Below, in pieces: positions 10,636-22,086 of a stretch of DNA of 64,000 bases (position 1 is the stretch's first letter; each line of letters opens with the position of its first letter). Below the pieces are notes generated by a model. It saw only the letters and a program-made list of their open reading frames with translations. It ran no database searches and was not told the origin of the DNA. The position numbers and the translations under genes were made by a program. The DNA lies in contig JAFEBB010000003.1 of the NCBI GenBank assembly GCA_018266075.1, positions 124,001 through 188,000 on the forward strand, in the 5' to 3' direction. Origin of the DNA: Deltaproteobacteria bacterium (GTDB lineage: Bacteria > Myxococcota > Myxococcia > Myxococcales > SZAS-1).

Positions 10636-13371
10636 ATGATTCAACCCCTTCGCCTCACCGTGTACACGGTCGGCGTGGCAGTCCTGGCGACCGCCGGCGC
10701 GGCCCACGCGGCGGCGCTCAACGTGGTCCGCGGTCTGGACGTCTCGCGAACCGGCGATGAGACGGTGGTGAGCATCGACGGCAGCCAGTCGCCGATCTAC
10801 ACCGTCTTCAAGCTGGAGAACCCGCGCCGGGTGGTGGTTGACCTGGCGGGCTCCGACCTCTCCGCGGTGCAGGGCACGGCCGCCGGCAAGGGCAGCGTGA
10901 AGGAGGTCGCCGCCAGCCAGTTCAGCGACGGCAAGCAGAGCGTCGGCCGGGTGGTGATCGCCCTCGAGGAGGACGCCCGCTACGACGTCGCTGCCGACGG
11001 CAACAAGGTGGTGGTGAAGGTCGGCGACCACGGAGCGCCCGCCGCGCCCAAGGTCGAGGCGCCCAAGGCCGAGGCGCCCAAGGCCGACGCCACGCCCGCC
11101 CCGGTGGAGAAGCCCGCCGCCGCGCCCCAGCCGGCGGAGAAGCCCGCGGTGGCCGACGCCGCCGCACCCCAGGACTCCGCGGATCCGCACCTGGTGCGCC
11201 ACGAGGTGCTGGCCAAGACCGTGGAGCACCCCGCCTCGCGCGTGCTGGGCGCCAAGGTGACCCAGAAGAAGGGCTCTACCCGCCTGGACATCGCCACCGA
11301 CAACGCGGTGGGCACCTACGAGCTCCTCGAGCTGCGCGATCCCTCGCGCCTGGCCATCGACATCAAGGGCGTGAAGGGCGGCGCCAAGCTGAACGTGGCC
11401 GCGGCCGGCCCCATCAAGGACGTGCGCGCCGGGAAGCAGACCGACGGCCTGCGCCTGGTGGTCGACACCGAGGAGCTCGCGCCCGGCTCGTACCACATCG
11501 AGCGCACCCACAAGGGTCTGGCGGTGGTCTTCGGCGCGCCGGTCGAGGTCGCCAGCGCGACCGTGGCCGCGCCCGCCCCGGTGGCGAGCGGCGCCACGAC
11601 GGCGCCCAGCAAGCCCGTGGCCGTGAGGGACGTGGCCTTCAAGGGCGATGACAGCAAGGCCGACGTGGCCATCACCGTGCCCCACGGCACCGCCTACGAG
11701 CTCACCCACCCCGACGCGCACACCGCGGTGCTGACGATCCGCGGCGCGCAGCTGCCCGGCGGCCTGGAGCGCAGCCTCGACACCAGCGCCTTTGGCGGGC
11801 CGGTGAAGATGGTCAGCTCCTTCAACGCCAAGACCCCGGGCGAGGTGCAGCTGGTGGCCACCCTCGACGGCGAGGTGAGCGACGCGGTCACCGAGACGGC
11901 GCACGGCCTGCGCTGGGCCTTCGCCGGCTCGAGCGAGCCGGAGATGATGCTCGACGGCGAGAAGGTGGACCTCACCGACGGCGTGGCGCGTGCGGCGGGC
12001 ATGCAGAGCGAGGCGCCCGCCTATGCGCTCAGCTCGGCCCCGCGCAAGCCCAAGTACACCGGCCGCCGGGTGAGCTTCGAATTCAAGGACATCGACATCC
12101 ACAACCTGCTGCGCATCATCGCTGAGGTGTCGAAGAAGAACATCATCGTGGGCGATGACGTGACCGGCAAGGTGACCATCCGCCTCCGCAACGTGCCCTG
12201 GGACCAGGCCCTCGACGTGATCCTCAAGACCAAGAACCTGGACAAGGAGGAGACGGGCAACATCATCCGCGTGGTGAAGGCCGAGCAGCTCGCGGCTGAG
12301 CGCAAGGCGGCGGCGGATCGGCGCCAGCAGGGTGAGGAGAGCGGCGAGCTCAAGCTGCGCCTCATCCCCGTGAACTATGCCGACGCGGGCGAGATGCAGG
12401 ACCGCGTGAAGGACCTGCTCTCCAAGCGTGGCTCGGTCACGGTGGACAAGCGCACCAACGTCCTCATCGTCAAGGACATCGCCGACTCGCTGGCCCGCGT
12501 CGAGGGCCTGGTGCGCACCCTGGATCTTCAGACGCCCGAGGTGCTCATCGAGGCGCGAATCGTGGAGGCCAACTCCACCTTCAGCCGCGAGCTGGGCATC
12601 CAGTGGGGCGGTCAGATCGGCTTCTCGCCTGCCACTGGCAACCCCACCGGCCTCATCTTCCCCAGCTCGGCGGTGGTCACCGGCGGTTCGAGCATCAACA
12701 TCCAGAACCCCGGCCTGAACGGCACCCCGAACTTCGCGGTGGACCTGCCCGCGGCGGTCGGCACGGGCAACGGCGCCGGCGTGGGCTTCATGTTCGGCTC
12801 CGCAGGCGGCGCGGCGCAGCTCAACCTGCGCATCAGCGCCCTGGAGAACAGCGGCCAGGCCAAGACCATCAGCGCGCCGAAGGTCACCACCCTGGACAAC
12901 AGCCCCGCCACCATCTCCCAGGGCGTGGCCATCCCCTTCAGCCAATTCAGCGCTGGCGGCGTGAACACCACCTTCATCGAGGCCAAGCTGGAGCTGCGCG
13001 TCAAGCCGCACGTCACCTCGGACGGCTCGGTGGCCCTGGTGATCGACGCCACCAACAACCAGCCGAACCCCGGCTTCACCGGCTCCAACGGCCAGCCTTC
13101 CATCACCAAGAAGGAAGCGCACACCCAGGTTCTGGTGAAGGACGGCGACACCACGGTCATCGGCGGCATCTACACCCGGGCCACGGGCCTCAACGAGAAC
13201 GGCGTGCCCCTGCTCTCCAAGATCCCCGTACTGGGCTGGTTCTTCCGGCACCGCTCGGAGATCGACACCCGCACCGAGCTGCTGGTGTTCGTGACGCCGC
13301 ACATCGTCAACCGGTCGCAGGCCATCGCCTCGGCTGCCTCGGCCGCGCCGGCGCCCTCGGTGAACCCGTAA
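10636..13371 (+). CDS. pilQ: Type IV pilus secretin PilQ
   Basis: PilQ forms the outer-membrane channel through which the pilus passes. The 911-residue protein starts with a Sec signal peptide (MIQPLRLTVY..., cleaved near AHA). AMIN-type peptidoglycan-binding domains follow (about 30-110, 180-260 and possibly 310-400), the first two separated by a Lys/Ala/Pro-rich linker. Next come an STN/N0 domain ('RRVSFEFKDIDIHNLLRIIAEVS'), an N1 domain, and the C-terminal secretin barrel with 'GVAIPF' and the terminal 'ELLVFVTPHIV'. The start at 10636 has AAAGGAG eight bases upstream and gives a proper signal peptide. A GTG at 10540 overlapping the pilP stop would add 32 non-signal residues. Length is close to the Myxococcus xanthus protein as I recall it (about 900). 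Confidence 0.96.
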   Translation: MIQPLRLTVYTVGVAVLATAGAAHAAALNVVRGLDVSRTGDETVVSIDGSQSPIYTVFKLENPRRVVVDLAGSDLSAVQGTAAGKGSVKEVAASQFSDGKQSVGRVVIALEEDARYDVAADGNKVVVKVGDHGAPAAPKVEAPKAEAPKADATPAPVEKPAAAPQPAEKPAVADAAAPQDSADPHLVRHEVLAKTVEHPASRVLGAKVTQKKGSTRLDIATDNAVGTYELLELRDPSRLAIDIKGVKGGAKLNVAAAGPIKDVRAGKQTDGLRLVVDTEELAPGSYHIERTHKGLAVVFGAPVEVASATVAAPAPVASGATTAPSKPVAVRDVAFKGDDSKADVAITVPHGTAYELTHPDAHTAVLTIRGAQLPGGLERSLDTSAFGGPVKMVSSFNAKTPGEVQLVATLDGEVSDAVTETAHGLRWAFAGSSEPEMMLDGEKVDLTDGVARAAGMQSEAPAYALSSAPRKPKYTGRRVSFEFKDIDIHNLLRIIAEVSKKNIIVGDDVTGKVTIRLRNVPWDQALDVILKTKNLDKEETGNIIRVVKAEQLAAERKAAADRRQQGEESGELKLRLIPVNYADAGEMQDRVKDLLSKRGSVTVDKRTNVLIVKDIADSLARVEGLVRTLDLQTPEVLIEARIVEANSTFSRELGIQWGGQIGFSPATGNPTGLIFPSSAVVTGGSSINIQNPGLNGTPNFAVDLPAAVGTGNGAGVGFMFGSAGGAAQLNLRISALENSGQAKTISAPKVTTLDNSPATISQGVAIPFSQFSAGGVNTTFIEAKLELRVKPHVTSDGSVALVIDATNNQPNPGFTGSNGQPSITKKEAHTQVLVKDGDTTVIGGIYTRATGLNENGVPLLSKIPVLGWFFRHRSEIDTRTELLVFVTPHIVNRSQAIASAASAAPAPSVNP

Positions 13372-13397
13372 TGGCTAGCACGCACGGAGTCCAATCC

Positions 13398-14240
13398 ATG
13401 AAGCGAATCATTCCTGCTCTGGCGGCGTTCCTGGCGATCTTCGGCGGCTGCACCGATTCCCAGACGGAGCTGGTGCTGGCCGGCCTGGACAACCCCATCT
13501 GCAGCAGCACCACCACCGGGGCCGCCACCACCTCGGTGCCTGAGGAGGCCTTCGAGCAGGCGCTGACCCAGCAGGTGCTCTTCGGCGAGCTCTCGCGGGT
13601 GGTGGCGCTCGACGTGCTCAACGAGCTCAAATCGCCTGCCCAGACCGATGCCCTGAACAACCCGACCAACACCGCCAGCCGTGACGACATCACGCTCACG
13701 GCCGTGGAGATCACCGTCACCGACCTCAGCGGCGCCAGCGTGGCCACGGAGACCCTGCCCATCGGCGCGTACGTGCCCTCGGGCGGCACCAAGGACATCA
13801 TCTCCTTCGACGTGATGGGCAAGCCGCTCGCCGACGCCCTGCGCGCGCAGTTCACCTTGAAGCCCCCGCCCGGGCCGGAGAAGCTCCTGGTGAAGGTGGT
13901 GGTGCACGGCACGGTGGTGAGCGGCGGCGAGCTCGACAGCAACCCGTACACCTTCCCGATGCAGGTGAACTTCGATAACTCGTTGTTCACCGAGAGCATC
14001 CCCGGCACCTCGGCGTTCAACACCATCACCATCCTCCCCGACGGCGGCGCAGCCGACGCGGTGCTCCTCGGCGACGGCACCCTGCAGCTCGGTACCGGCG
14101 CGGCGGGGACCAATGGCGCAGTGACGGTGGCCGACGCGGGAAATCCCCTCACCACGCGAATACACAACACATACTCCGAGGCACAGGTCGGCGCCGATGG
14201 TGGCGTCACGCTTCCGCCCGGCGTCGCGGCGTGCGAATAA
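13398..14240 (+). CDS. Lipoprotein encoded after pilQ, unknown function
   Basis: This 280-residue protein has a lipoprotein signal peptide (MKRIIPALAAFLAIFGGC, Cys18). The mature part is beta-rich with few charges, and includes a glycine/alanine-rich stretch near the C-terminus ('LGTGAAGTNGAVTVADAG'). It ends in a lone Cys (VAACE). The ATG at 13398 follows ACGGAG; an ATG at 13371 overlapping the pilQ stop would add nine residues and spoil the signal peptide. Position inside the pil operon suggests a role at the outer membrane with the secretin, but no domain was recognised and no pilotin motif is clear. Confidence 0.82.
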   Translation: MKRIIPALAAFLAIFGGCTDSQTELVLAGLDNPICSSTTTGAATTSVPEEAFEQALTQQVLFGELSRVVALDVLNELKSPAQTDALNNPTNTASRDDITLTAVEITVTDLSGASVATETLPIGAYVPSGGTKDIISFDVMGKPLADALRAQFTLKPPPGPEKLLVKVVVHGTVVSGGELDSNPYTFPMQVNFDNSLFTESIPGTSAFNTITILPDGGAADAVLLGDGTLQLGTGAAGTNGAVTVADAGNPLTTRIHNTYSEAQVGADGGVTLPPGVAACE

Positions 14241-14250
14241 TCGGCACACC

Positions 14251-14613
14251 ATGGCCTTCAAACAGCATCTGGAAGCGGTGTGCAGTCAGGTAGAGGGCTC
14301 GGTGGCCTGCAGCATCATGGGCTTCAACGGCCTGCCGGTGGGCTCGCACCGGGTGGTCGAGCCCGACCTCGACCTCGACGGACTCTGGGTGGAGTACTCC
14401 TCGCTGCTCGGCCAGATCCAGCGGGCGGCGGAGACCATGCAGGGCGGCACGGTGCGCGAGGTGGCCATCCACACCGACAAGCTCACCACCGTCGCCCGGC
14501 TCATCAACCCGGAGTACTTCCTGGTGCTGGCCCTCAAGCCGGACGGGAACGTGGGCAAGGGCCGGTTCGCCCTGCGCATCATCGCCCCGCAGATCGCGCC
14601 CGAGCTGAGCTAG
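14251..14613 (+). CDS. Roadblock/LC7 domain protein
   Basis: The 120-residue product is a single Roadblock/LC7 (longin-like) domain. It has 'VCSQVEGSVACSIMGFNGLPVGS' at the N-terminus, a central helix, and 'VREVAIHTDKLTTVARLINPEYFLVLALKPDGNVGKGRFALRI' at the C-terminus, the typical strand-turn of the fold. Myxococcus MglB, the GTPase-activating protein for the polarity switch MglA, belongs to the same superfamily, as do many orphan paralogues. Sitting between pilQ and efp, near the SgmX-like gene, it could take part in pilus polarity. No small GTPase gene is adjacent in this window. It starts 10 bp after the upstream lipoprotein. Confidence 0.85.
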   Translation: MAFKQHLEAVCSQVEGSVACSIMGFNGLPVGSHRVVEPDLDLDGLWVEYSSLLGQIQRAAETMQGGTVREVAIHTDKLTTVARLINPEYFLVLALKPDGNVGKGRFALRIIAPQIAPELS

Positions 14614-14634
14614 CTCGAGCTAGCTCGCTCGCTT
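14607..14634 (+). terminator. Palindrome with T-run after the Roadblock gene
   Basis: The perfect 20-bp palindrome GAGCTAGCTCGAGCTAGCTC (14607-14626) overlaps the stop codon of the Roadblock gene. It is followed by GCTCGCTTTT. It can fold with a 4-base loop and end in four T residues, so it is a plausible terminator of the pil operon. The following 215 bp up to efp hold no gene and no clear second signal. Confidence 0.45.
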
Positions 14635-14848
14635 TTCGACAGACCGCGCGGCGCGTGGCCCAGGCCGACGCGCCGCGTTGCCGTTCCAGCGCCGGATCGC
14701 CCAATTGCGGGTTGCCGATGGGGCGCGGCTGCTCTAAAAGGCACTGCGCTTTTTGGCGCGGCGCGGGGCCGGTGGGCCTCGTGAAGCCGCCGACCCGTCG
14801 CTGGGCACGCTGCCCGGGGCCAGGTCCGCACGTCTCAAGGAGCAGGAC

Positions 14849-15424
14849 ATGGCTGACGTCATCGACACCGCCGACTTCCGCAACGGGCTGAAGATTGAGA
14901 TCGACGGCGAGCCGTTCGTGATCGTGGAGTTCCAGCACGTGAAGCCGGGCAAGGGCTCGGCGTTCGTGCGCACCCGCTACAAGAGCCTCATCTCCGGCCG
15001 CGTGCTGGAGAAGAACTTCAAGAGCGGCGACAAGGTCGGACGCCCGGACATCGAAGAGAAGCAGATGCAGTTCCTCTACAAAGAGGGCACCGACTACCAC
15101 TTCATGGACAACAAGACGTTCGAGCAGACGTTCATCCCCGAGGAGGGGCTGGGCGAGGCGAAGAACTACCTCATCGAGAACCTCAACGCCTCGGTGCTCT
15201 TCTTCAACGGCAAGGCCATCGCGGTCGACGTCCCCAACTCGGTGGACCTGAAGGTTGTGAAGTGCGACCCGGGCGTGCGCGGCGACACCGTCTCCGGCGC
15301 CATGAAGCCCGCCACCCTGCAGACCGGCTACACGCTCAACGTGCCGCTCTTCATCAACGAAGGCGACGTGCTCAAGATCGACACGCGCTCGGGCGAGTAC
15401 CTCACCCGCGTCTCGGGCGGGTAA
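14849..15424 (+). CDS. efp: Translation elongation factor P
   Basis: EF-P binds ribosomes stalled on polyproline and helps peptide-bond formation. The 191-residue chain has the three beta-barrel domains of the family. The tip loop reads 'KPGKGSAFVRTR', with a Lys at the position that is lysylated in many bacteria. The C-terminus 'FINEGDVLKIDTRSGEYLTRV' is the EF-P signature. The ATG is preceded by AAGGAG with ideal spacing. Many proteins in this window are proline-rich (PilP, PilQ, PEGA protein), so EF-P demand should be high. accB follows 48 bp downstream. Confidence 0.98.
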   Translation: MADVIDTADFRNGLKIEIDGEPFVIVEFQHVKPGKGSAFVRTRYKSLISGRVLEKNFKSGDKVGRPDIEEKQMQFLYKEGTDYHFMDNKTFEQTFIPEEGLGEAKNYLIENLNASVLFFNGKAIAVDVPNSVDLKVVKCDPGVRGDTVSGAMKPATLQTGYTLNVPLFINEGDVLKIDTRSGEYLTRVSGG

Positions 15425-15472
15425 GCCAAGCCGTCGACGTCGCCAAGCAAGAACTCCGGAGGGCAAACCAGC

Positions 15473-16057
<585 letters not shown>

Positions 16058-16117
16058 TCCAGCCCGCCGACGGGTGGTTCGAAGTGATCGCCGTCCGGTG
16101 ATCCGAGAGATCCGACC

Positions 16118-17500
<1,383 letters not shown>

Positions 17501-17560
17501 TTGGACGCGCAGGGCCGTTCGCCCCAAAAAGCCCCGCGCTACCGGCTGATCCGCGCTGAT

Positions 17561-17606
17561 CCAGTCCGGGCCGAAAGCTTGACGCTTCCTGCGCCAAACC
17601 GATACC
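17561..17606 (+). promoter_or_regulatory. Promoter with upstream box, before the SgmX-like gene
   Basis: TTGACG (17579-17584) and GATACC (17601-17606) are 16 bp apart and lie about 130 bp upstream of the start codon. The preceding sequence, CCAGTCCGGGCCGAAAGC, closely matches the sequence upstream of the lipoprotein gene at 30.6 kb: 20 of 25 bases identical, including TTGACGC, with no gap. Confidence 0.55.
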
Positions 17607-17732
17607 TTGGAAGAGGAGCATTGCCTCTCCGCGCACCGGTTTTTCCGGTTTTCGGGAGAGGCTTCAACCCGCGAGTTTCAGGCCCGGTTCGGCGCGCTCC
17701 GCTGCCCCGGCCCACCGAACCGACCCCGCCCG

Positions 17733-20700
17733 ATGGACAAGAACAAAATCATCGAGGCGGCAACCAAGTTCGTCCAGAAGGGGCAGTACGACAAGGCCAT
17801 CAAGGAATATCTCAAGCTCCTCGAGGCCGACCCCAAGGACAGCCGCATCCTCCAGAAGATCGGCGAGCTGTACCAGAAGAAGGGCGACAACGCCGAGGCC
17901 GCCAACTACTTCCTCAAGGTCGGCGAGAGCTACACGGCGGATGGCTTCTTCCTCAAGGCCGTCGCCGTCTACAAGCAGGTCCTCAAGCTCGACGACAAGC
18001 GCACCGACGTCAACCTCAAGCTCGCAGAGCTGTACCAGCAGCTCGGCTTGATGAGCGACGCCATGGCGCAGCTGCAGATCGTCTCGTCGGTCTACGAGAA
18101 GAACGGCGACAACCAGGCCTCCCTCGACCTGCTCAAGCGCATGGTCGAGCTGGATCCCGACAACATCGCCTCGCGCATCAAGCTCGCCGAGCTCTACGCC
18201 CGCGACAACATCCAGACCGAGGCGGTGAACGAGTTCACCAGGGCGGCCACGTACCTCAAGCGCAACAACCGCGTCGACGACTACATCAAGGTCGCCGAGC
18301 GCCTGGTCTTCCTCGACCCGAACAACACCGAGCTCGCGCGCGAGCTGGCGCAGATCTACCTCGCCAAGCAGGACACCAAGCGCGCCCTGGCCAAGCTCCA
18401 GCTCTGCTTCAAGGCCGACCCGCGCGACATCGAGACCCTGAACCTGCTCGCCCAGGCGTTCCTGGAGCTGGGCCAGACCTCGAAGACGGTGAGCGTCTAC
18501 AAGGAGCTCGCCAAGATCTACGACGAGACGGACAAGGTCGACGAGGAGCGCGCGGTCTGGGAGAAGATCCGCGAGATCGCGCCCGACGATCCCGAGGCCC
18601 AGAACCACCTCGCGCCGCCCGAGGCTGCCCAGGCCGCCGCGGCCCCCGCAGCGTCGCAGGCCGCTGCGTCGGCCAAGAGCGGCAACACCGGCGTGGGCCC
18701 GGCGCCCACCGGGCCGCTCTCGCCCGAGCAGATCACCAAGCTGCTCACCGAGACCGACGTCTACGTGAAGTACGGGCTCCACGACAAAGCGCTCGACCAC
18801 CTGAAGAAGGTCTTCGCGGCGGATCCCAACAACCTCGACGGCCACGACAAGGCCTACGCCCTGGCCAAGGCCAGCGGGCAGCACCAGCGCGCCGAGGAGG
18901 AGCTGGCCACGGTGATCCGCCTGGCCATCGACGCCGGCGACTACGACCGCGCCCGGGGGCGGCTGCAGAACCTGCTGGAGTCCAACCCCGGCCACGCTGA
19001 AGTCGCGGGCTTCCTCGAGGTGCTGGGCAGCGCCATGCCCGTCGAGGAAGAGGTCGACGACAGCATCCTCATCGACTCCGCCGAGGCGGAGGTCGTGGAA
19101 GAGGCCGGCGCGGAGATCGAAGCCGAGCCGGTGTCCGACGAGGCCCTGGAGGTGGCGTCGGGTGGCGACGAGGAGGTCATCGCCTCGCACGACGACGGCA
19201 TGCTCGCCACCGCCGACGAGGCGCTGGTGCCCGAGGAAGAGCCGCCGATGGAGGTGTCGCAGGGCTCCATCGAGTTCTCGCACTCGGCCGGCGACGACGA
19301 GGCCCTGGTGGCCGCCGCAGATCCGGGCGACGAGCAGCTCACCTCCGCCGAGGCCGACCCCTACGCGCCCGCAGACGAGCTGGTGTCCGACGTGGTGGCC
19401 GAGAGCTCGGGCACGTTCGATCTCATCACCACCGCCGAGGACGAGGCGCTGGCTGCCGCGACCGCCGTGCCCGACGAGGAGCTGGTGGCGGGCTCCGGCG
19501 AGGTCAGCGCCGACGAGGTGGTGGCCGCCGCCGACGACGACGAGGGCGCGCAGAGCACGGTGCAATACACCGGCAACGTGAACGACCTGCTGGCCGACGC
19601 GGGCATCAACGCCGACGAGGTGATGGCCGGCGGCGATGAGGTCTTCGCGGTGCCCAGCGAGGACGAGGCCGAGCGCGACACGGGCGAGATCACCAGCGAG
19701 CACTCCGCGCTGGTGGTCGAGGAGCCCGCGGGCGTGCTGGACGACGCCCCGGTGGCCGCGGCCGACGACGAGGACTTCGAGCCCGAGCAGGACGGCGCCA
19801 CGCGCGTGGTGAACCTGGCCGACCTGGCCAAGGCGGACCAGAAGGTCACCGCGGTGAAGCTCACCGCCGCGCCGCCCGAGGCCCTGCGCACGTCGGCACA
19901 GATGCCCGCCGCGCGTCCGACCACCAAGCCCGGCGCGAACGTCGCCGGCCCCGCGCGAAACGAGACCCGCCCCACCATCGCCGCGGCCAAGCCCGCGCGT
20001 CCGCCGAGCGCCCCCGCGCGACCGGTTGCGCCGCCGGAGCCCGAGGACACCGGCGATGCCGCCGGCGACGAGCTCGAGGAAGCGTCGTTCTTCATCGCCC
20101 AGGGCGATCTGGAGACCGCCCGCGACATCCTGGAGACGGTGCAGCTCGCCTTCCCCAACAACGCCCGCGCGAAGGAGCTCATGGCCGAGCTCGAGGCGGC
20201 GGAGCAGGGCGCCAGCGCCGCGAGCGAGCCCGAGGCCACCGCGCCCATGTCCGCCGACCAGAGCTTCGATCTGGCGGCGGAGCTGGCCGAGGAGCTGGGC
20301 GACACCGGCGGGGAAGCGGAGTCGCAGCCGCTGCAGCCTGGAGAAGACGGCTTCCAGATCGCCCACGAGGACGTCTTCGCGGAGTTCAAGAAGGGCGTGT
20401 CCAAGGTCGTCAAGCCCGAGGACGGCGACACCCACTACGACCTGGGCATCGCCTACAAGGAGATGGGCCTGACCATGGACGCGGTGGGCGAGTTCGAGCA
20501 GGCCATCGTGGCCTTCGCCGGCAAGGCCCGGGAGATCGACTGCTACGGCTCCATCGGCGTGTGCAAGCGCGAGCTCGGCGACGACGAGGGCGCCATCGAC
20601 GCCTACAAGACCGCGATGGCGCTCCCGCACATCACGCCCGAGGCCACCAAGGCCATGCTCTACGAGACGGGCGCCACCTACGAGAGCATGAACGAGCCCA

Positions 20701-20954
20701 AGAAGGCGCTCTCCGCGTACCAGAAGGTGGTGGCGCTCGATCCCAAGTACCGCGACGCCGCGGCCTGCGTGGCCCGCCTCAAGGAGAAGGGCATCGTGGC
20801 CGAGGAGTCGCACAACGGCGTGCACCTCAACGGCAAGAAGGGCGGCGGCAGCAACGGCACGCCCCAGGCTTCGTCCTCGACGTCGCGGCCGCCCTCGGGC
20901 GGTGGCGGCGGCGGCGGCGGCAAACCCACCACGCGCAAGATCGGCTACGTGTAG
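17733..20954 (+). CDS. sgmX: Long TPR protein, probable SgmX (type IV pilus polarity)
   Basis: SgmX in Myxococcus xanthus is a TPR protein that, with the GTPase MglA, promotes pilus formation at the leading pole. The 1,073-residue product here has a tandem TPR block (about 1-300) and a further TPR pair (about 335-430). A long acidic low-complexity region rich in Asp, Glu, Ala and Val follows (about 440-790), then a Pro/Ala segment and a C-terminal TPR block (about 850-1045). It ends in a poly-Gly stretch and a basic tail. N- and C-terminal TPR blocks and the pilQ-efp-accB-accC-TPR order agree with what I recall of the M. xanthus locus; the symbol rests on that synteny. There is no signal peptide, so it is cytoplasmic. 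An ATG at 17733 starts the TPR domain directly. Confidence 0.75.
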   Translation: MDKNKIIEAATKFVQKGQYDKAIKEYLKLLEADPKDSRILQKIGELYQKKGDNAEAANYFLKVGESYTADGFFLKAVAVYKQVLKLDDKRTDVNLKLAELYQQLGLMSDAMAQLQIVSSVYEKNGDNQASLDLLKRMVELDPDNIASRIKLAELYARDNIQTEAVNEFTRAATYLKRNNRVDDYIKVAERLVFLDPNNTELARELAQIYLAKQDTKRALAKLQLCFKADPRDIETLNLLAQAFLELGQTSKTVSVYKELAKIYDETDKVDEERAVWEKIREIAPDDPEAQNHLAPPEAAQAAAAPAASQAAASAKSGNTGVGPAPTGPLSPEQITKLLTETDVYVKYGLHDKALDHLKKVFAADPNNLDGHDKAYALAKASGQHQRAEEELATVIRLAIDAGDYDRARGRLQNLLESNPGHAEVAGFLEVLGSAMPVEEEVDDSILIDSAEAEVVEEAGAEIEAEPVSDEALEVASGGDEEVIASHDDGMLATADEALVPEEEPPMEVSQGSIEFSHSAGDDEALVAAADPGDEQLTSAEADPYAPADELVSDVVAESSGTFDLITTAEDEALAAATAVPDEELVAGSGEVSADEVVAAADDDEGAQSTVQYTGNVNDLLADAGINADEVMAGGDEVFAVPSEDEAERDTGEITSEHSALVVEEPAGVLDDAPVAAADDEDFEPEQDGATRVVNLADLAKADQKVTAVKLTAAPPEALRTSAQMPAARPTTKPGANVAGPARNETRPTIAAAKPARPPSAPARPVAPPEPEDTGDAAGDELEEASFFIAQGDLETARDILETVQLAFPNNARAKELMAELEAAEQGASAASEPEATAPMSADQSFDLAAELAEELGDTGGEAESQPLQPGEDGFQIAHEDVFAEFKKGVSKVVKPEDGDTHYDLGIAYKEMGLTMDAVGEFEQAIVAFAGKAREIDCYGSIGVCKRELGDDEGAIDAYKTAMALPHITPEATKAMLYETGATYESMNEPKKALSAYQKVVALDPKYRDAAACVARLKEKGIVAEESHNGVHLNGKKGGGSNGTPQASSSTSRPPSGGGGGGGGKPTTRKIGYV

Positions 20955-20963
20955 CCCCCGGCC

Positions 20964-21917
20964 ATGACGTACCTCGAGTTCTTCGAGCTCCAGCAGGAGC
21001 CTTTCTCGAACGCGCCGGTCAGCCGCTTCTATTACAACTCGCCCCAGCACGCCCAAGCGTTAACCAGATTGTTACACGCGGTGGGCAACATGAAGGGCCT
21101 GGCGCTGCTGGTCGGCGACATCGGCCGGGGCAAGACCACCCTCGCGCGCCGCATGCTCGACGCCCTGCCGGAGCAGGAGTACGAGGCCGCGCTGCTGGTG
21201 ATCATCCACTCCGGCATCACCGCGAGCTGGCTGCTCAAGCGCATCGCCCTGCAGCTGGGCGTGGAGAGCCCGGCCGAGGAGAAGCTGGCGCTGCTCTCGC
21301 AGCTCTACCAGCGCCTCCTGCAGATCTACGAGAGCGGCAAGAAGGCCGTGGTCCTCATCGACGAGGCCCAGATGCTGGCCACCCGCGAGATCATGGAGGA
21401 GTTCCGCGGGCTGCTGAACCTCGAGGTGCCCGAGCGCAAGCTCATCAGCTTCGTCTTCTTCGGCCTGCCGGAGATCGAAGAGAACCTGAAGCTGGATCCG
21501 CCGCTGCGGCAGCGGGTGGCGCTGCGCTACAAGCTCGAGCCGTTCAGCGTGGACTCGACGGAAGCCTACGTGACCCACCGCTTGAAGCTGGCGGGCGCGC
21601 CGCGCATCCCGTTCACGCCCGAGGCCATCCAGGCCATCCACCGCTTCAGCCTGGGCACGCCGCGCGTGATCAACACCATCTGCGACAACGCGCTCTACGA
21701 GGCGTTCCTGCTCCGGCAGCCGGACATCGACGGGCAGTTCATCGCCCGCGTCGCCGGCGACCTGGGCATCGACATCCCCGAGGTGCCGCAGGAGAGCGAG
21801 CAGCGCACGGCCCGGCCGCCGTCGATTGTGCCCGGGCTCACACCGGCCGCCCCCGCGCCGCCCACGCCGGTGGACCTGTCGGACATCGACCGGTACCTCG
21901 AGAGCCTCTCGAAGTAG
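20964..21917 (+). CDS. ExeA/GspA-like AAA ATPase
   Basis: This 317-residue protein is an AAA ATPase of the ExeA type. 'YLEFFELQQEPFSNAP' at the N-terminus is characteristic. Walker A is G-D-I-G-R-G-K-T-T at 51-59 and Walker B is 'VVLIDEAQML' at about 129. A C-terminal helical region ends in a Pro-rich tail and 'LSDIDRYLESL'. In type II secretion, ExeA works with ExeB to place the secretin through peptidoglycan; other members move pilus or motility components. No membrane helix or peptidoglycan-binding domain is visible, so this is the cytoplasmic ATPase part only. It lies 9 bp after the SgmX-like gene and is likely co-transcribed. Confidence 0.85.
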   Translation: MTYLEFFELQQEPFSNAPVSRFYYNSPQHAQALTRLLHAVGNMKGLALLVGDIGRGKTTLARRMLDALPEQEYEAALLVIIHSGITASWLLKRIALQLGVESPAEEKLALLSQLYQRLLQIYESGKKAVVLIDEAQMLATREIMEEFRGLLNLEVPERKLISFVFFGLPEIEENLKLDPPLRQRVALRYKLEPFSVDSTEAYVTHRLKLAGAPRIPFTPEAIQAIHRFSLGTPRVINTICDNALYEAFLLRQPDIDGQFIARVAGDLGIDIPEVPQESEQRTARPPSIVPGLTPAAPAPPTPVDLSDIDRYLESLSK

Positions 21918-21944
21918 CGAAGGGCTGCTTGCCCGGCGTGATCT

Positions 21945-21970
21945 GGCCGAATTTCGGCCGGCGCCTTTTT
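21945..21970 (+). terminator. Rho-independent terminator after the ATPase gene
   Basis: GGCCGA (21945-21950) pairs with TCGGCC (21954-21959). GGCGCC and five T residues ending at 21970 follow. It lies 28 bp after the stop codon, and the next gene has its own leader. Confidence 0.6.
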
Positions 21971-22086
21971 GGGGGATCCGCCCGGATCTTGCGATGATGC
22001 GGGCTGGGCTGCCGGTTGCGCCCAAGTCCTCGTCGGGCGGATGAATTTTCCCGCTCGCTGGGGGTCCTTATTGCAGGTGGCGGGCG

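Noticed and set aside
10345-13302. 985-codon open frame antisense to pilQ
   Set aside because: GC-rich coding DNA produces long antisense frames. This one lies fully opposite pilQ and pilP, is very rich in Arg, His, Gly and Val, and has no family motif.
13371-13397. Start of the post-pilQ lipoprotein at the ATG overlapping the pilQ stop
   Set aside because: It would add nine residues ahead of the signal peptide and lacks a ribosome binding site; the ATG at 13398 has ACGGAG upstream.
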